Part shown: positions 7,492 through 16,116 of the stretch, piece by piece
How the letters are laid out: each line of letters opens with the position of its first letter
Numbering within the stretch: the stretch's first letter is position 1
DNA from: CAYNNQ01 sp051748085
GTDB taxonomy: Bacteria; Desulfobacterota; Desulfovibrionia; Desulfovibrionales; Desulfonatronovibrionaceae
Length of the DNA: 23,560 nt
Reading direction: 5' to 3'
Assembly: GCA_051748085.1 (NCBI GenBank)
Contig: JBNJHA010000032.1
Location: forward strand, 1 to 23,560
Notes under the pieces: model-generated
Seen by the model: only the letters and a program-made list of their open reading frames with translations
Databases searched by the model: none
Told to the model about the DNA's origin: nothing
Program-made: the position numbers and the translations under genes

Positions 7492-7517
7492 GCCAAAAAA
7501 TCACCGGATTTTTTGGC
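7492..7517. terminator. Hairpin after the EAL gene
   Basis: GCCAAAAAATC (7492-7502), loop ACCG, GATTTTTTGGC (7507-7517): a perfect 11-base stem 45 bases after the EAL stop codon and 56 bases from the end of the convergent MBL gene. The T run is inside the stem and serves as tail in either direction if the stem is partly opened. Confidence 0.55.
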
Positions 7518-7573
7518 GTAAATTTGCTGAGCAGATACGATAATATCTTAAAAACAGGTCCAAAGTTTCTTTT

Positions 7574-8767
7574 TCAGCCTATTCCAATCTCCATTAAATC
7601 CTCGCTGATAATCAGCTCTCCGGAAAAATTATTAGCGGCTTTTTGCAGATGATCCAAAGGAGCATCCCCTGGAACAATATGATTTAAAACCAGATTTTTG
7701 GCCCAGCATGACTCCGCCACGGCCCCAACATCATCAATTGCAGTATGTGCTTCCAGCATATGCCTTTTTAATGCATAGGTCGTGGGATTTTTGATTGGGT
7801 CGGGATATCCAAACCTGATATCCACCCATTCTCTGTCAATTACTTCATGTACTAAAAAATCCACTCCCTCTGCCAATAATTGCAAATTACCATTGGTATT
7901 TTTCCCCGTGTCGCCGGAAATTACTACTGAGCCGTCATCCGTATCAAAACGAAAGGCAAATGCGGGATATACCTGATGATGGTCAACCAGGGTGGCGGAA
8001 ACCCTTACCAGATCATCTTCATAAACTTTAAATGGACTCATGGCCGGGCAGGTGGGACTGTCTTTATATGCCAGAGGGGTTCCAAGCTCATTGATTTTTA
8101 CGACTTGAGTGAAATCAGGATATCCCGCGTCCAAAGTCATATTGTTGATCGTCTGGGCATAAGCCTGCCATATAGTTTTCGTCATCAATTTTATCCCGGG
8201 CGTTGTAGTGGTCAAACCGGAATCACAGTCACAATTTTCAATAATATTGCCAGTGTATTTAGACTTGTTAATATCCAATTGCCCGCGGTTGCACGGTCCA
8301 TATACTTGCAATGGGCTGTCCGAATTAAGTCCGGCTCCCGGCCCTATCAGCAGAAGAGAGGGATAATCGGCGGTATGATCCTGATGGAGATGTGTAAAAA
8401 ACAAAACTTTCAGATCTTTGAGAAACGTGGAGGATCCATTCCCGCCATAAGACCCATCGGGGTTTGCTGCATCATGATTAAACGCCCTTGCAAGACGATC
8501 TGCAGTTCCCTGGCCAATATCAATGAGATAGATAGTGTCTTCGACAACCAAAGCTGTTGAAGTACTCGCCCGGTTTGAAGATTGCCACCATGAAACGCCC
8601 CCGGATGATCCGAGTATTACCAGGCGTGTCCTGTAAGAAGAGTCACTGGAATCGGAATTGGAATCGGAATTACAACCAAGACAACTACCTACAACGGGCA
8701 GTACCAAAGACGCACCCACACCACTGATAAATTTTCTCCTGGTAATTCTTTTACGCTTGACAGCCAT
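7574..8767 (-). CDS. Tat-exported metallo-beta-lactamase-fold hydrolase (probable lipoprotein)
   Basis: This 397-residue protein opens with a twin-arginine signal, ITRRKFISGVGA (R10-R11), a hydrophobic stretch, and cysteines C29 and C32 in VVGSCLGC that resemble a lipobox. A low-complexity NSDSNSDSSDSS linker follows. The metal site THLHQDHTAD (H126, H128, D130, H131) is the MBL HxHxDH motif; later ligands are likely in LVDHHQ, ISGDTGKN and LNHIVPGD. The spacing and acidic GQGTADRL segment resemble the RNase Z/arylsulfatase branch rather than true beta-lactamases. It should fold with metal in the cytoplasm and act in the envelope; the substrate is unknown. ATG 8767 is preceded by AAGGAGG at 6 bases, so the frame upstream of it is not coding. 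Confidence 0.88.
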   Translation of the reverse strand: MAVKRKRITRRKFISGVGASLVLPVVGSCLGCNSDSNSDSSDSSYRTRLVILGSSGGVSWWQSSNRASTSTALVVEDTIYLIDIGQGTADRLARAFNHDAANPDGSYGGNGSSTFLKDLKVLFFTHLHQDHTADYPSLLLIGPGAGLNSDSPLQVYGPCNRGQLDINKSKYTGNIIENCDCDSGLTTTTPGIKLMTKTIWQAYAQTINNMTLDAGYPDFTQVVKINELGTPLAYKDSPTCPAMSPFKVYEDDLVRVSATLVDHHQVYPAFAFRFDTDDGSVVISGDTGKNTNGNLQLLAEGVDFLVHEVIDREWVDIRFGYPDPIKNPTTYALKRHMLEAHTAIDDVGAVAESCWAKNLVLNHIVPGDAPLDHLQKAANNFSGELIISEDLMEIGIG

Positions 8768-8962
8768 CTGCAACCTCCTTGATAGATTTCCCGTGTTTAC
8801 GCCGGCCAAAACCAAGCCCGCTGCAAAAAATTTGGAACACAAATACAAAACATCATTATAAGCGATTCAGACATGTGCCCATAAAGTTGGCAGACAAACC
8901 GCCAATCATAAACCCATGCAAAATTACGACCATAAAAACCAGCACTCTGCCCCAAAATCCGG

Positions 8963-8984
8963 CCCGCACATTCTATGGTGCGGG
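8963..8984 (-). terminator. Hairpin at the 3' end of the first AEC carrier gene
   Basis: CCCGCAC (8963-8969), eight bases, GTGCGGG (8978-8984): a perfect 7-base GC stem whose loop contains the stop codon of the AEC gene. On the - strand it is followed by GGATTTTGG. It may terminate transcription or protect the 3' end. Confidence 0.45.
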
Positions 8985-9929
8985 TAAAGGAAAATACAGA
9001 CTGAAGAGCCCCATCATCAGTGGAATGGACACAAGGGAAACCGCAAAGCTTATGACCATAAACTGATTGACGATTTCCCGATTTCCGCCCGCGCGTTCGG
9101 TCAAGATGGGAATTGCGGTAAGCGGAGGTACCGCAGCTTCCAAAAGCACGAACAGGGCGATGGGAAAAGGCGGTCTAAGAGCGACAAGCACCAAAAGGGC
9201 CGCGATCGGAAACAGGAAATTCTTGATCAGGACAAATTTTCCAACCTCAAGGGGATAGATTTTGCCTTTGGCCTTGAAATCAATATAAATATTTCCGCCC
9301 AGGATCAAAAAAAGCAGAGGCAATGTCATATTACCGAGCAAACGCAATGCGGAAACTGCAAATTCGGGGACGATCCCCTCGGCCCCGAGAAGGCGCAATG
9401 AGGTAGCGGCAATGGTGGCCAAAAGGACCTTGTTGATGATCTTGGCCCAGTCAAGGGATTTTTGGGATTTCTTGAAAAAAAGATGCGCCGTGCTGAAGAA
9501 CAGGGAAGGAAAAAACATAACGAAAAAAAAGAGCTTTACCACGTAAGGCGATTGCACCCCGAACATCTCCCCGAGTATGGCCAGGGGGAAAAACAGCGCG
9601 TTTTGAAAGAAAAGGCTTGCGGCAAATTCCCTGCGCGTGTTCCGTCCGGAAACAAGGCTGAAAACGGCTGTAAGACAGCCCTGAAACAGGGTGAATCCGG
9701 CCCAGTACAGGGGCAGCTGCCACCAGTCGGAAAATTCGGCGGGCTGAAAATTATCCAGGATATTCACGAACACCAGGCTGGGAAGGGAAATATCCAAAGC
9801 CAGGGTGGAGAGGATTCCCATGGCCTTTTGAGGCAGAACCCGCCTGCTCATAATCCACAGCCCGATAATCCCGATGCCCAGAAGCAGGGCCACGGATTCA
9901 AATACGGTGATCAAAACTCGAACGTCCAT
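8973..9929 (-). CDS. AEC-family (auxin efflux carrier-like) transporter
   Basis: This is a polytopic protein of 318 residues with about ten membrane helices in two half-repeats. Typical family pieces are LALDISLPSLVFVNIL in the first half, LFFQNALFFPLAILGEMFG in the middle, LGNMTLPLLFLILGGNIY at the start of the second half and EAAVPPLTAIPILTERAGG near the end. AEC members in bacteria export or import small organic anions such as malate or malonate; the substrate cannot be told here. Either GTG 9935 or ATG 9929 could be the start; I choose the ATG. It is transcribed toward the MBL gene, 205 bases away, with a hairpin at its own end. Confidence 0.85.
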   Translation of the reverse strand: MDVRVLITVFESVALLLGIGIIGLWIMSRRVLPQKAMGILSTLALDISLPSLVFVNILDNFQPAEFSDWWQLPLYWAGFTLFQGCLTAVFSLVSGRNTRREFAASLFFQNALFFPLAILGEMFGVQSPYVVKLFFFVMFFPSLFFSTAHLFFKKSQKSLDWAKIINKVLLATIAATSLRLLGAEGIVPEFAVSALRLLGNMTLPLLFLILGGNIYIDFKAKGKIYPLEVGKFVLIKNFLFPIAALLVLVALRPPFPIALFVLLEAAVPPLTAIPILTERAGGNREIVNQFMVISFAVSLVSIPLMMGLFSLYFPLPAP

Positions 9930-9947
9930 ATGCACCTAAACAGTTCT

Positions 9948-9977
9948 AAGTCCGGAAATTAAAAAATTTCCGGACTT
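9948..9977. repeat. Perfect inverted repeat upstream of the AEC gene
   Basis: AAGTCCGGAAATT (9948-9960), loop AAAA, AATTTCCGGACTT (9965-9977): 13 paired bases without mismatch, 18 bases upstream of the AEC start codon. It could be an operator, or a small extragenic palindrome related to the nearby repeats that share TTTCCGGA. Confidence 0.65.
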
Positions 9978-10000
9978 ATAAATATCGGATTTGGGGTTCG

Positions 10001-10025
10001 GAAAAGGGCCATTTCCGGATGGAAA
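10001..10025. repeat. 25-base direct repeat, copy 1
   Basis: A 25-base stretch starting GAAAAGGGCCATTTCC and ending GGATGGAAA is identical to 10190-10214. It contains the small dyad CCAT/ATGG around TTCCGG. Confidence 0.8.
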
Positions 10026-10189
10026 CTAAACAGATAAGGTTCGCAATTAGTCGTCCCCAAACATCAGGCTGGAATAAAAATTTTACGGCCAATAATTTCC
10101 TCAATGCTTAGCACAGGGCAACTATTCATTGCAATGATAATTCCAAAGATAAACCTCTGCTATGCCGGGTAGTTAGCCTGGAATTATTT

Positions 10190-10214
10190 GAAAAGGGCCA
10201 TTTCCGGATGGAAA
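10190..10214. repeat. 25-base direct repeat, copy 2
   Basis: Exact second copy of 10001-10025, start to start 189 bases apart. The flanking bases differ, so the unit is about 25 bases. Confidence 0.8.
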
Positions 10215-10270
10215 GCAGTTATTATGCGATGAATAAAACAAGCTTGACCATGGATAACAATTTAAGCAAG

Positions 10271-10328
10271 AGATACAAGATGTGTATCTGATTAGCAGAC
10301 CTAAAATATAATTTTAGGCCTGCTAATC
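10271..10328 (+). promoter_or_regulatory. Two adjacent dyads upstream of the MFS exporter (operator/attenuator candidate)
   Basis: AGATACA (10271-10277), five bases, TGTATCT (10283-10289) is a perfect spaced dyad of the kind bound by TetR or MarR-type dimers. It abuts GATTAGCAGACCTAAAAT (10290-10307), three bases, and its complement (10311-10328), matching at 17 of 18 positions. The block ends 27 bases before the MFS start codon. No regulator gene is adjacent, so the cognate protein, if any, lies elsewhere. Confidence 0.55.
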
Positions 10329-10355
10329 GCATAACTTATAGAAAATAGGCGGGAC

Positions 10356-11807
10356 ATGGCTACCAAGTACACTGTAAGTGATAAAAAACAGCAAAAAAAG
10401 CTGATTTTTTGCATTTCTCTCGGCGCCTTCATGGGCACGCTGGATATCGGCATAGTAAATATCGCCCTGCCGATGATTTCAAGGGATTTCAACATAAGCA
10501 TCTCGCTGGCCTCCAAAATAACGCTCGTCTACCTTATCGTTACCGCCAGCTTCATTCCCATGTTCGGGAAACTGGCCGACAACAAAGGATACAAAAAACT
10601 GTTTATAGGCGGAAGCGCGCTTTTTTTCATCGGCTCCCTGCTGTGCGCCATCGCTCCCGGTATCTACACGCTTATCGCAAGCAGGGCGCTTCAGGCACTC
10701 GGATCCGCAATCACCATGCCCATCTCTTTCGCGTTAATTTCCCTGTATTTTCCCAAGAAAAAACGGGATGAACTGTTCGGGAAACTTTCCATGTGGATAT
10801 CATTGGCCTTTATTCTCGGGCCGGTAGCGGGCGGGTTGATTACTCATTATCTGGGCTGGAGGATGATATTCTTCATTAACGTACCGCTGGGAATTATTCG
10901 CAAATTTTTGGCTCTTGAGGCAATACCCGCAGACACGCCCGCCGTTTCCAAATCGCCCCTCGGCATGCGTGATTGCTTTCTGGCCTTCCTTTTCTTTCTT
11001 TGCCTGATACTTATGCGCGATGCATTCAAGGCCGACTGGCCGCATTATCAGGCAATAACCATTGGATTGGGCATTGCGGCCCTTTTTTCATTCATCGCCT
11101 TTATCTTGCTGCAAAAGAAATCCAGTGATCCGCTGATCAATCCAAAGTTATTCAAAATTCAGGCTTTTACGCTTGGAAATATGGTCTCTTTTTTTTCCGT
11201 ACTCATGTATTCAGGACTCGCATTCGTCATTCCTTTCTTTCTGATGGAAGGCCGGGGATATTCCACTCATGCGGCCGGCCTCCTGTGGGCGGTTGCCGGA
11301 CTTGCAACCTTTATGGTCAGTCCGTTTGCCGGATGGCTGGCCGAGCGATACAACCTGCAAAAAATGCAGATTATGGCAATACTTCTTATGGGATGCGCGA
11401 TTTGCGTTTACCTGACATTCAACACCCAGAATACCATTGCTATCTTCATTGCAGGCACCGCGATTTTCGGAACCGGACTGGGCATGCTTAAACCGCCGAA
11501 TTCGGCGATAGTAATGAACAGTCCCCCGGCGGACCTGAAGGGAGAGGCCTCGAGTGTCTTTTCCATGCTGAACAAAAGCGGCTATATCCTGGGCATATTC
11601 CTGTTTGAAATAATTTTCACCCTTTATCTGCCCCACTCGGCACAAAGGCAAAGCCACAGCCTGCATCATTTAAATCTTCCGGAACATGCTTTTGATGTTT
11701 CCTGGCGGCATGTAATATACCTTGCAATTATCCTGTGTGCCGTGTGCATGATTCCAGCCGTATTAGACCTCACCGCCCGCCGGGGTGCATCTGAAAAAAG
11801 ACAGTAA
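10356..11807 (+). CDS. DHA2-family MFS multidrug/solute exporter (14 TM)
   Basis: This 483-residue protein has 14 predicted membrane helices, the count of the DHA2 (EmrB/QacA) branch of the major facilitator superfamily. Motif D1 appears as LDIGIVNIALP in helix 1, motif A as GKLADNKGYKKLF between helices 2 and 3, and the antiporter motif C as LGPVAGGLITHYLGWR in helix 5. These indicate proton-coupled export. No membrane fusion protein gene is adjacent, so it probably acts alone in the inner membrane. The ATG follows AGGCGGG. A strong double dyad upstream suggests control by a dimeric repressor. Substrate unknown. Confidence 0.92.
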   Translation: MATKYTVSDKKQQKKLIFCISLGAFMGTLDIGIVNIALPMISRDFNISISLASKITLVYLIVTASFIPMFGKLADNKGYKKLFIGGSALFFIGSLLCAIAPGIYTLIASRALQALGSAITMPISFALISLYFPKKKRDELFGKLSMWISLAFILGPVAGGLITHYLGWRMIFFINVPLGIIRKFLALEAIPADTPAVSKSPLGMRDCFLAFLFFLCLILMRDAFKADWPHYQAITIGLGIAALFSFIAFILLQKKSSDPLINPKLFKIQAFTLGNMVSFFSVLMYSGLAFVIPFFLMEGRGYSTHAAGLLWAVAGLATFMVSPFAGWLAERYNLQKMQIMAILLMGCAICVYLTFNTQNTIAIFIAGTAIFGTGLGMLKPPNSAIVMNSPPADLKGEASSVFSMLNKSGYILGIFLFEIIFTLYLPHSAQRQSHSLHHLNLPEHAFDVSWRHVIYLAIILCAVCMIPAVLDLTARRGASEKRQ

Positions 11808-12316
11808 AAGCAGTAAGAGCCTCGGTTATTACTTGAGTTCCAGATGTGTTTTAATTCTTGCTTCCCTTATGGTCATGACAACTCAAAATTCTCCCTTTAA
11901 AGTTATTTATGACTTGTCTGCCCTACCTCAAGGCAGACTATATTTATCCTTTATGGCTCCTCACATAAATCCGTGCAAAACTTTGTTGACCGGAACCTGC
12001 AAGTAACAATTAATGTGCTGAATTTAAATGTTTTTATTAAAAATCATTGAATTGCCTAGCCGTTGGGATTATCCAAATCGCTATCGGGATCGATATCGAA
12101 ATCGAAATAATATGTCATTCGGTGCGGGTGGAACCATCGGCTTATGGGATCGATTCCGATCCCGATAGCGATTCCGATCCCGAAGAAAAAAAATCCAGCA
12201 AACGGATGCACTGGACACTCATTCTTCGTGCCGGTGTTCCTTGGCGTTGTTACTTCCTGGATTACTGATCGGGGTGCGGGGTTCTGTATCTTGATTTAAC
12301 AAAAATCTAAAATGTA
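11808..12316. other. Intergenic region with hairpins between MFS and GGDEF fragment
   Basis: About 510 bases without a convincing gene. GTCTGCC (11916-11922) and GGCAGAC (11932-11938) form a stem that could end MFS transcription. At 12076-12173 there is a long inverted repeat, described separately. Short open frames here are low-complexity and match nothing I recognise. Confidence 0.5.
12076..12173. repeat. 17-base perfect inverted repeat with 64-base spacer
   Basis: AATCGCTATCGGGATCG (12076-12092) is the exact complement of 12157-12173. Weaker pairing of ATCGAT/TCGA-rich sequence extends inward, and the motif GATTCCGATCCCGA is repeated just outside at 12171-12184. It could be a structured RNA, a transposable-element end pair or a palindromic repeat; the spacer does not code for anything recognisable. 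Confidence 0.65.
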
Positions 12317-12727
12317 TTGCACAAATTTTTAAGACGACCCCTTTTTGATATTGGTCATTTCAAGTCCATAAACGACCAGTTTGGACATCACAGCGGAGAT
12401 CTTGTTTTGAAGGAATTTGCCAGAATAACATCCAAGAGCATCAGGGAGTCCGATGTATTATGCAGGTGGGGAGGCGAAGAATTTGCAGTTCTGCTGGGAG
12501 AGTGCCCCCTAAAGGAGGCCGTAAATGTTGCTGAAAAAATAAGAAAAACCATTGCCGGACATGCAATTTACTTCGGCAAAGAATCCGTCAGCATGACTGT
12601 CAGTGCGGGAGTGACGCTGCACAGACCGGGAGAACACCTTGCCCTCTTGACCGAGCGGGCGGACAAACTGATGTACAAGGCCAAACAGGAAGGCAGGAAC
12701 CGCGTTGTCTCGGAAAAACCCGAGTAA
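12317..12727 (+). pseudogene. Truncated GGDEF (diguanylate cyclase) domain
   Basis: The 136 residues from a TTG start hold most of a GGDEF domain: FDIGHFKSINDQFGHHSGD, the inhibitory site RESD, five residues, then GGEEF in CRWGGEEFAVLLGE, and the C-terminal ADKLMYKAKQEGRN. The N-terminal part of the domain (the usual L-TGL-NRR segment) and any sensor are missing, and the second Asp of the DIDHFK motif is Gly. There is no good ribosome-binding site. It is best read as the 3' remnant of a larger diguanylate cyclase gene. Its stop is 18 bases from the end of the convergent S9 peptidase gene. Confidence 0.8.
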
Positions 12728-12744
12728 TGAAGAAAAATATCAAC

Positions 12745-14856
12745 TTATCCTCTGTCTGCCTGAATCCACCTATCCAGCCAGTCAATAACCGTCCTGTACC
12801 ACAGCACGCTGTTCTGGGGGCTCATAACCCAGTGGTTTTCATTAGGAAAATAAAGCAGCCTGGCCGGAACCCCTTTGAGCCTGGCCGCGTTGAAAGCACC
12901 CAGCCCCTGAGAGTCCGGCACCCTGTAATCCCGGCCGCCATGAATAACCAGAAGCGGAGTGTCCCAGTTCCGGACAAAATTGTGGGGAGAAGCAGCATAA
13001 GCAGACTGAACCTGATCATTGTCCTTTTCCCAGAACGGGCCGCCAAGCTGCTTGTTCAGGAAAAAAGTTTCCTCGGTCACGGCGTACATGCTTTCCAGGT
13101 GAAAAATCCCGTCATGGGCCACCAGTGCCCTGAACCGTCCCTCATGATTTCCGGCCAGCCAATAGATGGAATATCCGCCAAAGCTGGGACCGACAGCGGC
13201 AAGCCTGTCCTCATCCACCCAGGATTTTTCCGCCACCGCATCAATGCCTCTTAGCAGATCCTGCATGGGCAGGCCTCCCCAGTCTTCAAGCACACCCTCT
13301 TTCCATTTCTGGCCGAAGCCGGGGACTCCTCTGCGGGCTGGAGCCACAATCACATATCCGGCCGCGGCCAGAGTCTGAAAGTTCCAGCGGTACGACCAGT
13401 AATGATCCACAGGCGATTCAGGTCCTCCCTGGCAGTAAAGCAGAGCCGGATACTTTTTGTCCGGATCAAAGCCCGGCGGCAGGATCAGCATGACCATCAT
13501 GTCCTGACCATCCGCTGCTTTCACCCGCATTTCCCGGACCTGTCCCATGTCAAACCGGCTCAGGAATTCATCATTGATCCGGGATATATTTTTTTCCCTG
13601 CCAGTAACCGGATTCAGGAGAAACACCTCAGCAGGGGCGGACATGCTTGATTTCAGGGCCACCAGCCGGTCGCCGGCCGCTGATAATTCTGAATAGGTCC
13701 ATCCGCCATCGGTCAGGACCTCAATATTGCCTGCATGGGGATCAACACCATAGACCATGGTGGACGCCCTGTTCAGACTGGTAAAAAAGATGTACCCCTC
13801 TTCAGACCAGACAAATTCATCTACATCCTGATCAAAACCGGCTGTCAGGTCATTAATCTTTCCGGAACCAAGATCCATAACCATGAGCCTGTTTTTGTCC
13901 GCTTCATACCCGGGTGTTGCCATGCTCAACCAGGCAATGGAGCCGCCGTCCGGGGAAAACGCCGGATTCATGTCATATCCCCTGCCGGTACTCAGGGTTC
14001 TGGTCTGCCCGCTGTTAAGATCATAAAGCATGATTCTGGAGTCAGTGGTCAGGGCGTATTCTCTGCCGCTGCGGTCCCTGGCCGTATAAGCGACAAACCT
14101 TGAATCCGGGCTCCAGGCAATCTGCTCCGTCCCTCCAAATGGTCTTAAAGGGGATTCCAAACCCAGATCTTGCATAATATTCTCCGGACTGCTTATGCCC
14201 TCTTCAGAATAATCTGCCGTAAAAATCTGAGTAAAGGAGTCCACCCATGAATCCCAGTGGCGATACATAAGTTCGTCAGTTATCACTGCGCCGGCCTTGT
14301 CCAACCCTTGAAAAAGTTCACTGCCCGGCCTGTCTGCGGGTACAGGACTGGTGAAAAGAATCTTTGACTGATCAGGAGAATATTCAAACCCCGTGATTCC
14401 GGCCGAAACATGGGAAATTTGCCTGCGCCCGCTGCCGTCGGGATTCATTTCCCAGAGCTGCTGGTCATGAATAAATCCTATCTTCCGGGCATCAGGCCGC
14501 CAGCGGGCATGGCTGTCACCGCCTTCATCAGGGGATATGCGCCGGCTGCGTTTTCCATCCCGATTCACCACATGGATAATATCAGCCCCTGTATTCTCTT
14601 CCAGGTCATACTCTGTGACTTGAAAAAGCACCTGGGTGTTGTCCGGCGAAACCCGCGGGCTGGAGATCCGGCCAAGTTCCCAAATATCTTCAGGGGTCAG
14701 AAGCTCCAGGTCCAAAGCCCTTTCCTGCTTCTCAGGCGCTGCTTGCCCGGCGTTACCCACCTCTGTACCCAGAAAAAAAAGCAAAACAAAAAAAGCAGCA
14801 AACGCGGCACTCGCCAAGACAAACGGCCTGAACAACCCTTTTATCAAGCTTAACAT
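12745..14856 (-). CDS. Exported S9-family prolyl oligopeptidase-like serine peptidase
   Basis: This 703-residue protein starts with a long hydrophobic signal/anchor (about residues 10-35). Residues ~45-430 form a beta-propeller of TolB/WD40-like blades (repeats such as SPRVSPDNTQVLF, IAWSPDSRFVAY, PAFSPDGGSIAWL). The C-terminal ~250 residues are an alpha/beta hydrolase with the catalytic triad in place: S558 in GPSFGGYS, D643 in HGGRDYRVPD and H675 in NENHWV. The fold matches dipeptidyl peptidase IV/acylaminoacyl-peptidase relatives, which cut short peptides admitted through the propeller. It most likely acts in the periplasm. AGGAGAG precedes the ATG. No neighbour suggests a specific peptide substrate. 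Confidence 0.93.
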   Translation of the reverse strand: MLSLIKGLFRPFVLASAAFAAFFVLLFFLGTEVGNAGQAAPEKQERALDLELLTPEDIWELGRISSPRVSPDNTQVLFQVTEYDLEENTGADIIHVVNRDGKRSRRISPDEGGDSHARWRPDARKIGFIHDQQLWEMNPDGSGRRQISHVSAGITGFEYSPDQSKILFTSPVPADRPGSELFQGLDKAGAVITDELMYRHWDSWVDSFTQIFTADYSEEGISSPENIMQDLGLESPLRPFGGTEQIAWSPDSRFVAYTARDRSGREYALTTDSRIMLYDLNSGQTRTLSTGRGYDMNPAFSPDGGSIAWLSMATPGYEADKNRLMVMDLGSGKINDLTAGFDQDVDEFVWSEEGYIFFTSLNRASTMVYGVDPHAGNIEVLTDGGWTYSELSAAGDRLVALKSSMSAPAEVFLLNPVTGREKNISRINDEFLSRFDMGQVREMRVKAADGQDMMVMLILPPGFDPDKKYPALLYCQGGPESPVDHYWSYRWNFQTLAAAGYVIVAPARRGVPGFGQKWKEGVLEDWGGLPMQDLLRGIDAVAEKSWVDEDRLAAVGPSFGGYSIYWLAGNHEGRFRALVAHDGIFHLESMYAVTEETFFLNKQLGGPFWEKDNDQVQSAYAASPHNFVRNWDTPLLVIHGGRDYRVPDSQGLGAFNAARLKGVPARLLYFPNENHWVMSPQNSVLWYRTVIDWLDRWIQADRG

Positions 14857-14943
14857 TCACTTCTCTCCTGTTAATGACCAACAGAGTTCATGATCAGCAT
14901 CGACGTCTAGCCTGTCTTTATATAATCCTTCTCTCTTACCCAT

Positions 14944-15897
14944 TCATATTAGCACCCGGAAAACACCGATTATCGTTGCGCAACTGATCAGACTGCCCGC
15001 AAGCAAAAGCGCTGAGGCCAATCTGGCGTCCCCGCCGTATCTTTTCAAAAAAACCACTCCCAGAACAGCCGGAGGCATGGCGGACAAAAGAATTAAAATC
15101 TGCTCCCAAATCCCCGGCAGGCTGAAATTCACGGAAATAAATCCCGCAAGCAGGGGTTTGGCTATTAACTTGATCGCGATGACGATAATCAATGGGATGA
15201 AAATACTGCGTGCGTCCGGGATCTTAAACATGAGCCCAACCGAAAGAATCGCTATGGGAGTAAGTGCCGAGGCCAGGACGTGCCCCAACTGAAATATCGG
15301 GGCCATCAACACGTTTTCCTCTCCGGGCAACCCGATGCCGCTCCAAATAATTCCGGCTAGCAGGGCGAAAAAAACAGGCGACTTAAAAAAAGCCAGAGAT
15401 GCCTTCCATTGCGAGGCGATCCGAGAACGGCTGGAGCCGAAATAGGCGGCCAGCATGGGCCCGAGAATAAAAATCGGATATCCCACTCCGATTTCGGAAA
15501 TAAGCACGGTTTGTCCCAGCACCTCCGGATTATTGGGGTAAACCTGCATAATAAGCGCATATCCCAAAAAGGCCGAGGAGCCGAACGCAGAGCAGAAAAC
15601 TATCGCCCCCTGTTGCGGCCTGGCAAACTTCAAAAGCACGCTGACCAACCAGGCTACGGCAATGCAGGACAACTCCAGCCCGAGCATGATAAAGGCCGGT
15701 ATCAACTCATGAGCGACAATGGTCAATTTGGCCAGGGTGACGAATATCATGGCCGGAAGACACAAGTCGGTAACGATCCGAGCCAGGACCAGGGAATGAT
15801 CCTCGACAAGAGTGCCTTTGCGCTTGAGCAGAATCGCAAGACCGTAAATCAGGACAATGACGACAATTGCATTCACCAAGCTATAAAATACATGCAT
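14944..15897 (-). CDS. Second AEC-family (auxin efflux carrier-like) transporter
   Basis: This 317-residue protein has about ten membrane helices. Typical segments are IVTDLCLPAMIFVTLAKL in the first half, FCSAFGSSAFLGYALI and LISEIGVGYPIFILGPML around the middle, and LTPIAILSVGLMFKI opening the second half, then LLSAMPPAVLGVVFLKRYGGD. It is clearly the same superfamily as the carrier at 8973-9929 but not a recent duplicate, since few residues coincide outside family positions. GGGGGA lies just before the ATG. It is 87 bases downstream of nothing on its strand except the unrelated membrane protein gene beyond 16117, and lies upstream of the S9 peptidase in the same direction. Substrate unknown. 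Confidence 0.87.
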   Translation of the reverse strand: MHVFYSLVNAIVVIVLIYGLAILLKRKGTLVEDHSLVLARIVTDLCLPAMIFVTLAKLTIVAHELIPAFIMLGLELSCIAVAWLVSVLLKFARPQQGAIVFCSAFGSSAFLGYALIMQVYPNNPEVLGQTVLISEIGVGYPIFILGPMLAAYFGSSRSRIASQWKASLAFFKSPVFFALLAGIIWSGIGLPGEENVLMAPIFQLGHVLASALTPIAILSVGLMFKIPDARSIFIPLIIVIAIKLIAKPLLAGFISVNFSLPGIWEQILILLSAMPPAVLGVVFLKRYGGDARLASALLLAGSLISCATIIGVFRVLI

Positions 15898-15996
15898 ATC
15901 TTCCCCCTGTATTGTATATCCTGCCGACTAAAGAGACTTTGCGAATCTGAAGACTATTTCTTCATTTACTGCCTTAAATGCATAACGCCTGCAATG

Positions 15997-16078
15997 ACTA
16001 CTTTTATCCGGTCTCTCTGCTCACTGCCACAAACGTTGGCAGCCGGGCGGCAACGGTTTTGGCACCCGGAAGGAAGTG
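15997..16078. repeat. ~85-base direct repeat, copy 1
   Basis: This stretch begins GACTACTTTTATCCGG and contains GTTGGCAGCCGGGCGG and CAACGGTTTTGGC. The same sequence, about 90% identical, occurs at 17578-17668. It lies between the second AEC gene and the 10-TM protein gene. TGCCA/TGGCA pairs inside it allow a hairpin. Confidence 0.85.
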
Positions 16079-16116
16079 CAGCGTCAATTTTCAACCCGTT
16101 CCTTTATGCTTTCTTC

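Larger units (their letters stand above)
9930..10355. other. Repeat-bearing intergenic region upstream of the MFS gene
   Basis: About 425 bases with no gene. It holds a perfect hairpin at 9948-9977, two copies of a 25-base direct repeat at 10001-10025 and 10190-10214, and two dyads at 10271-10289 and 10290-10328 next to the MFS start. The element TTTCCGGA recurs in the hairpin and in both repeats. Confidence 0.65.

Noticed and set aside
7976..8560. 194-codon open frame on + opposite the MBL gene
   Set aside because: It is antisense to a gene with Tat signal, metal-site motif and perfect ribosome-binding site, and shows no domain of its own.
9948..10214. CRISPR array
   Set aside because: Only two 25-base repeats with a 164-base gap and no regular spacers; no cas gene is present.
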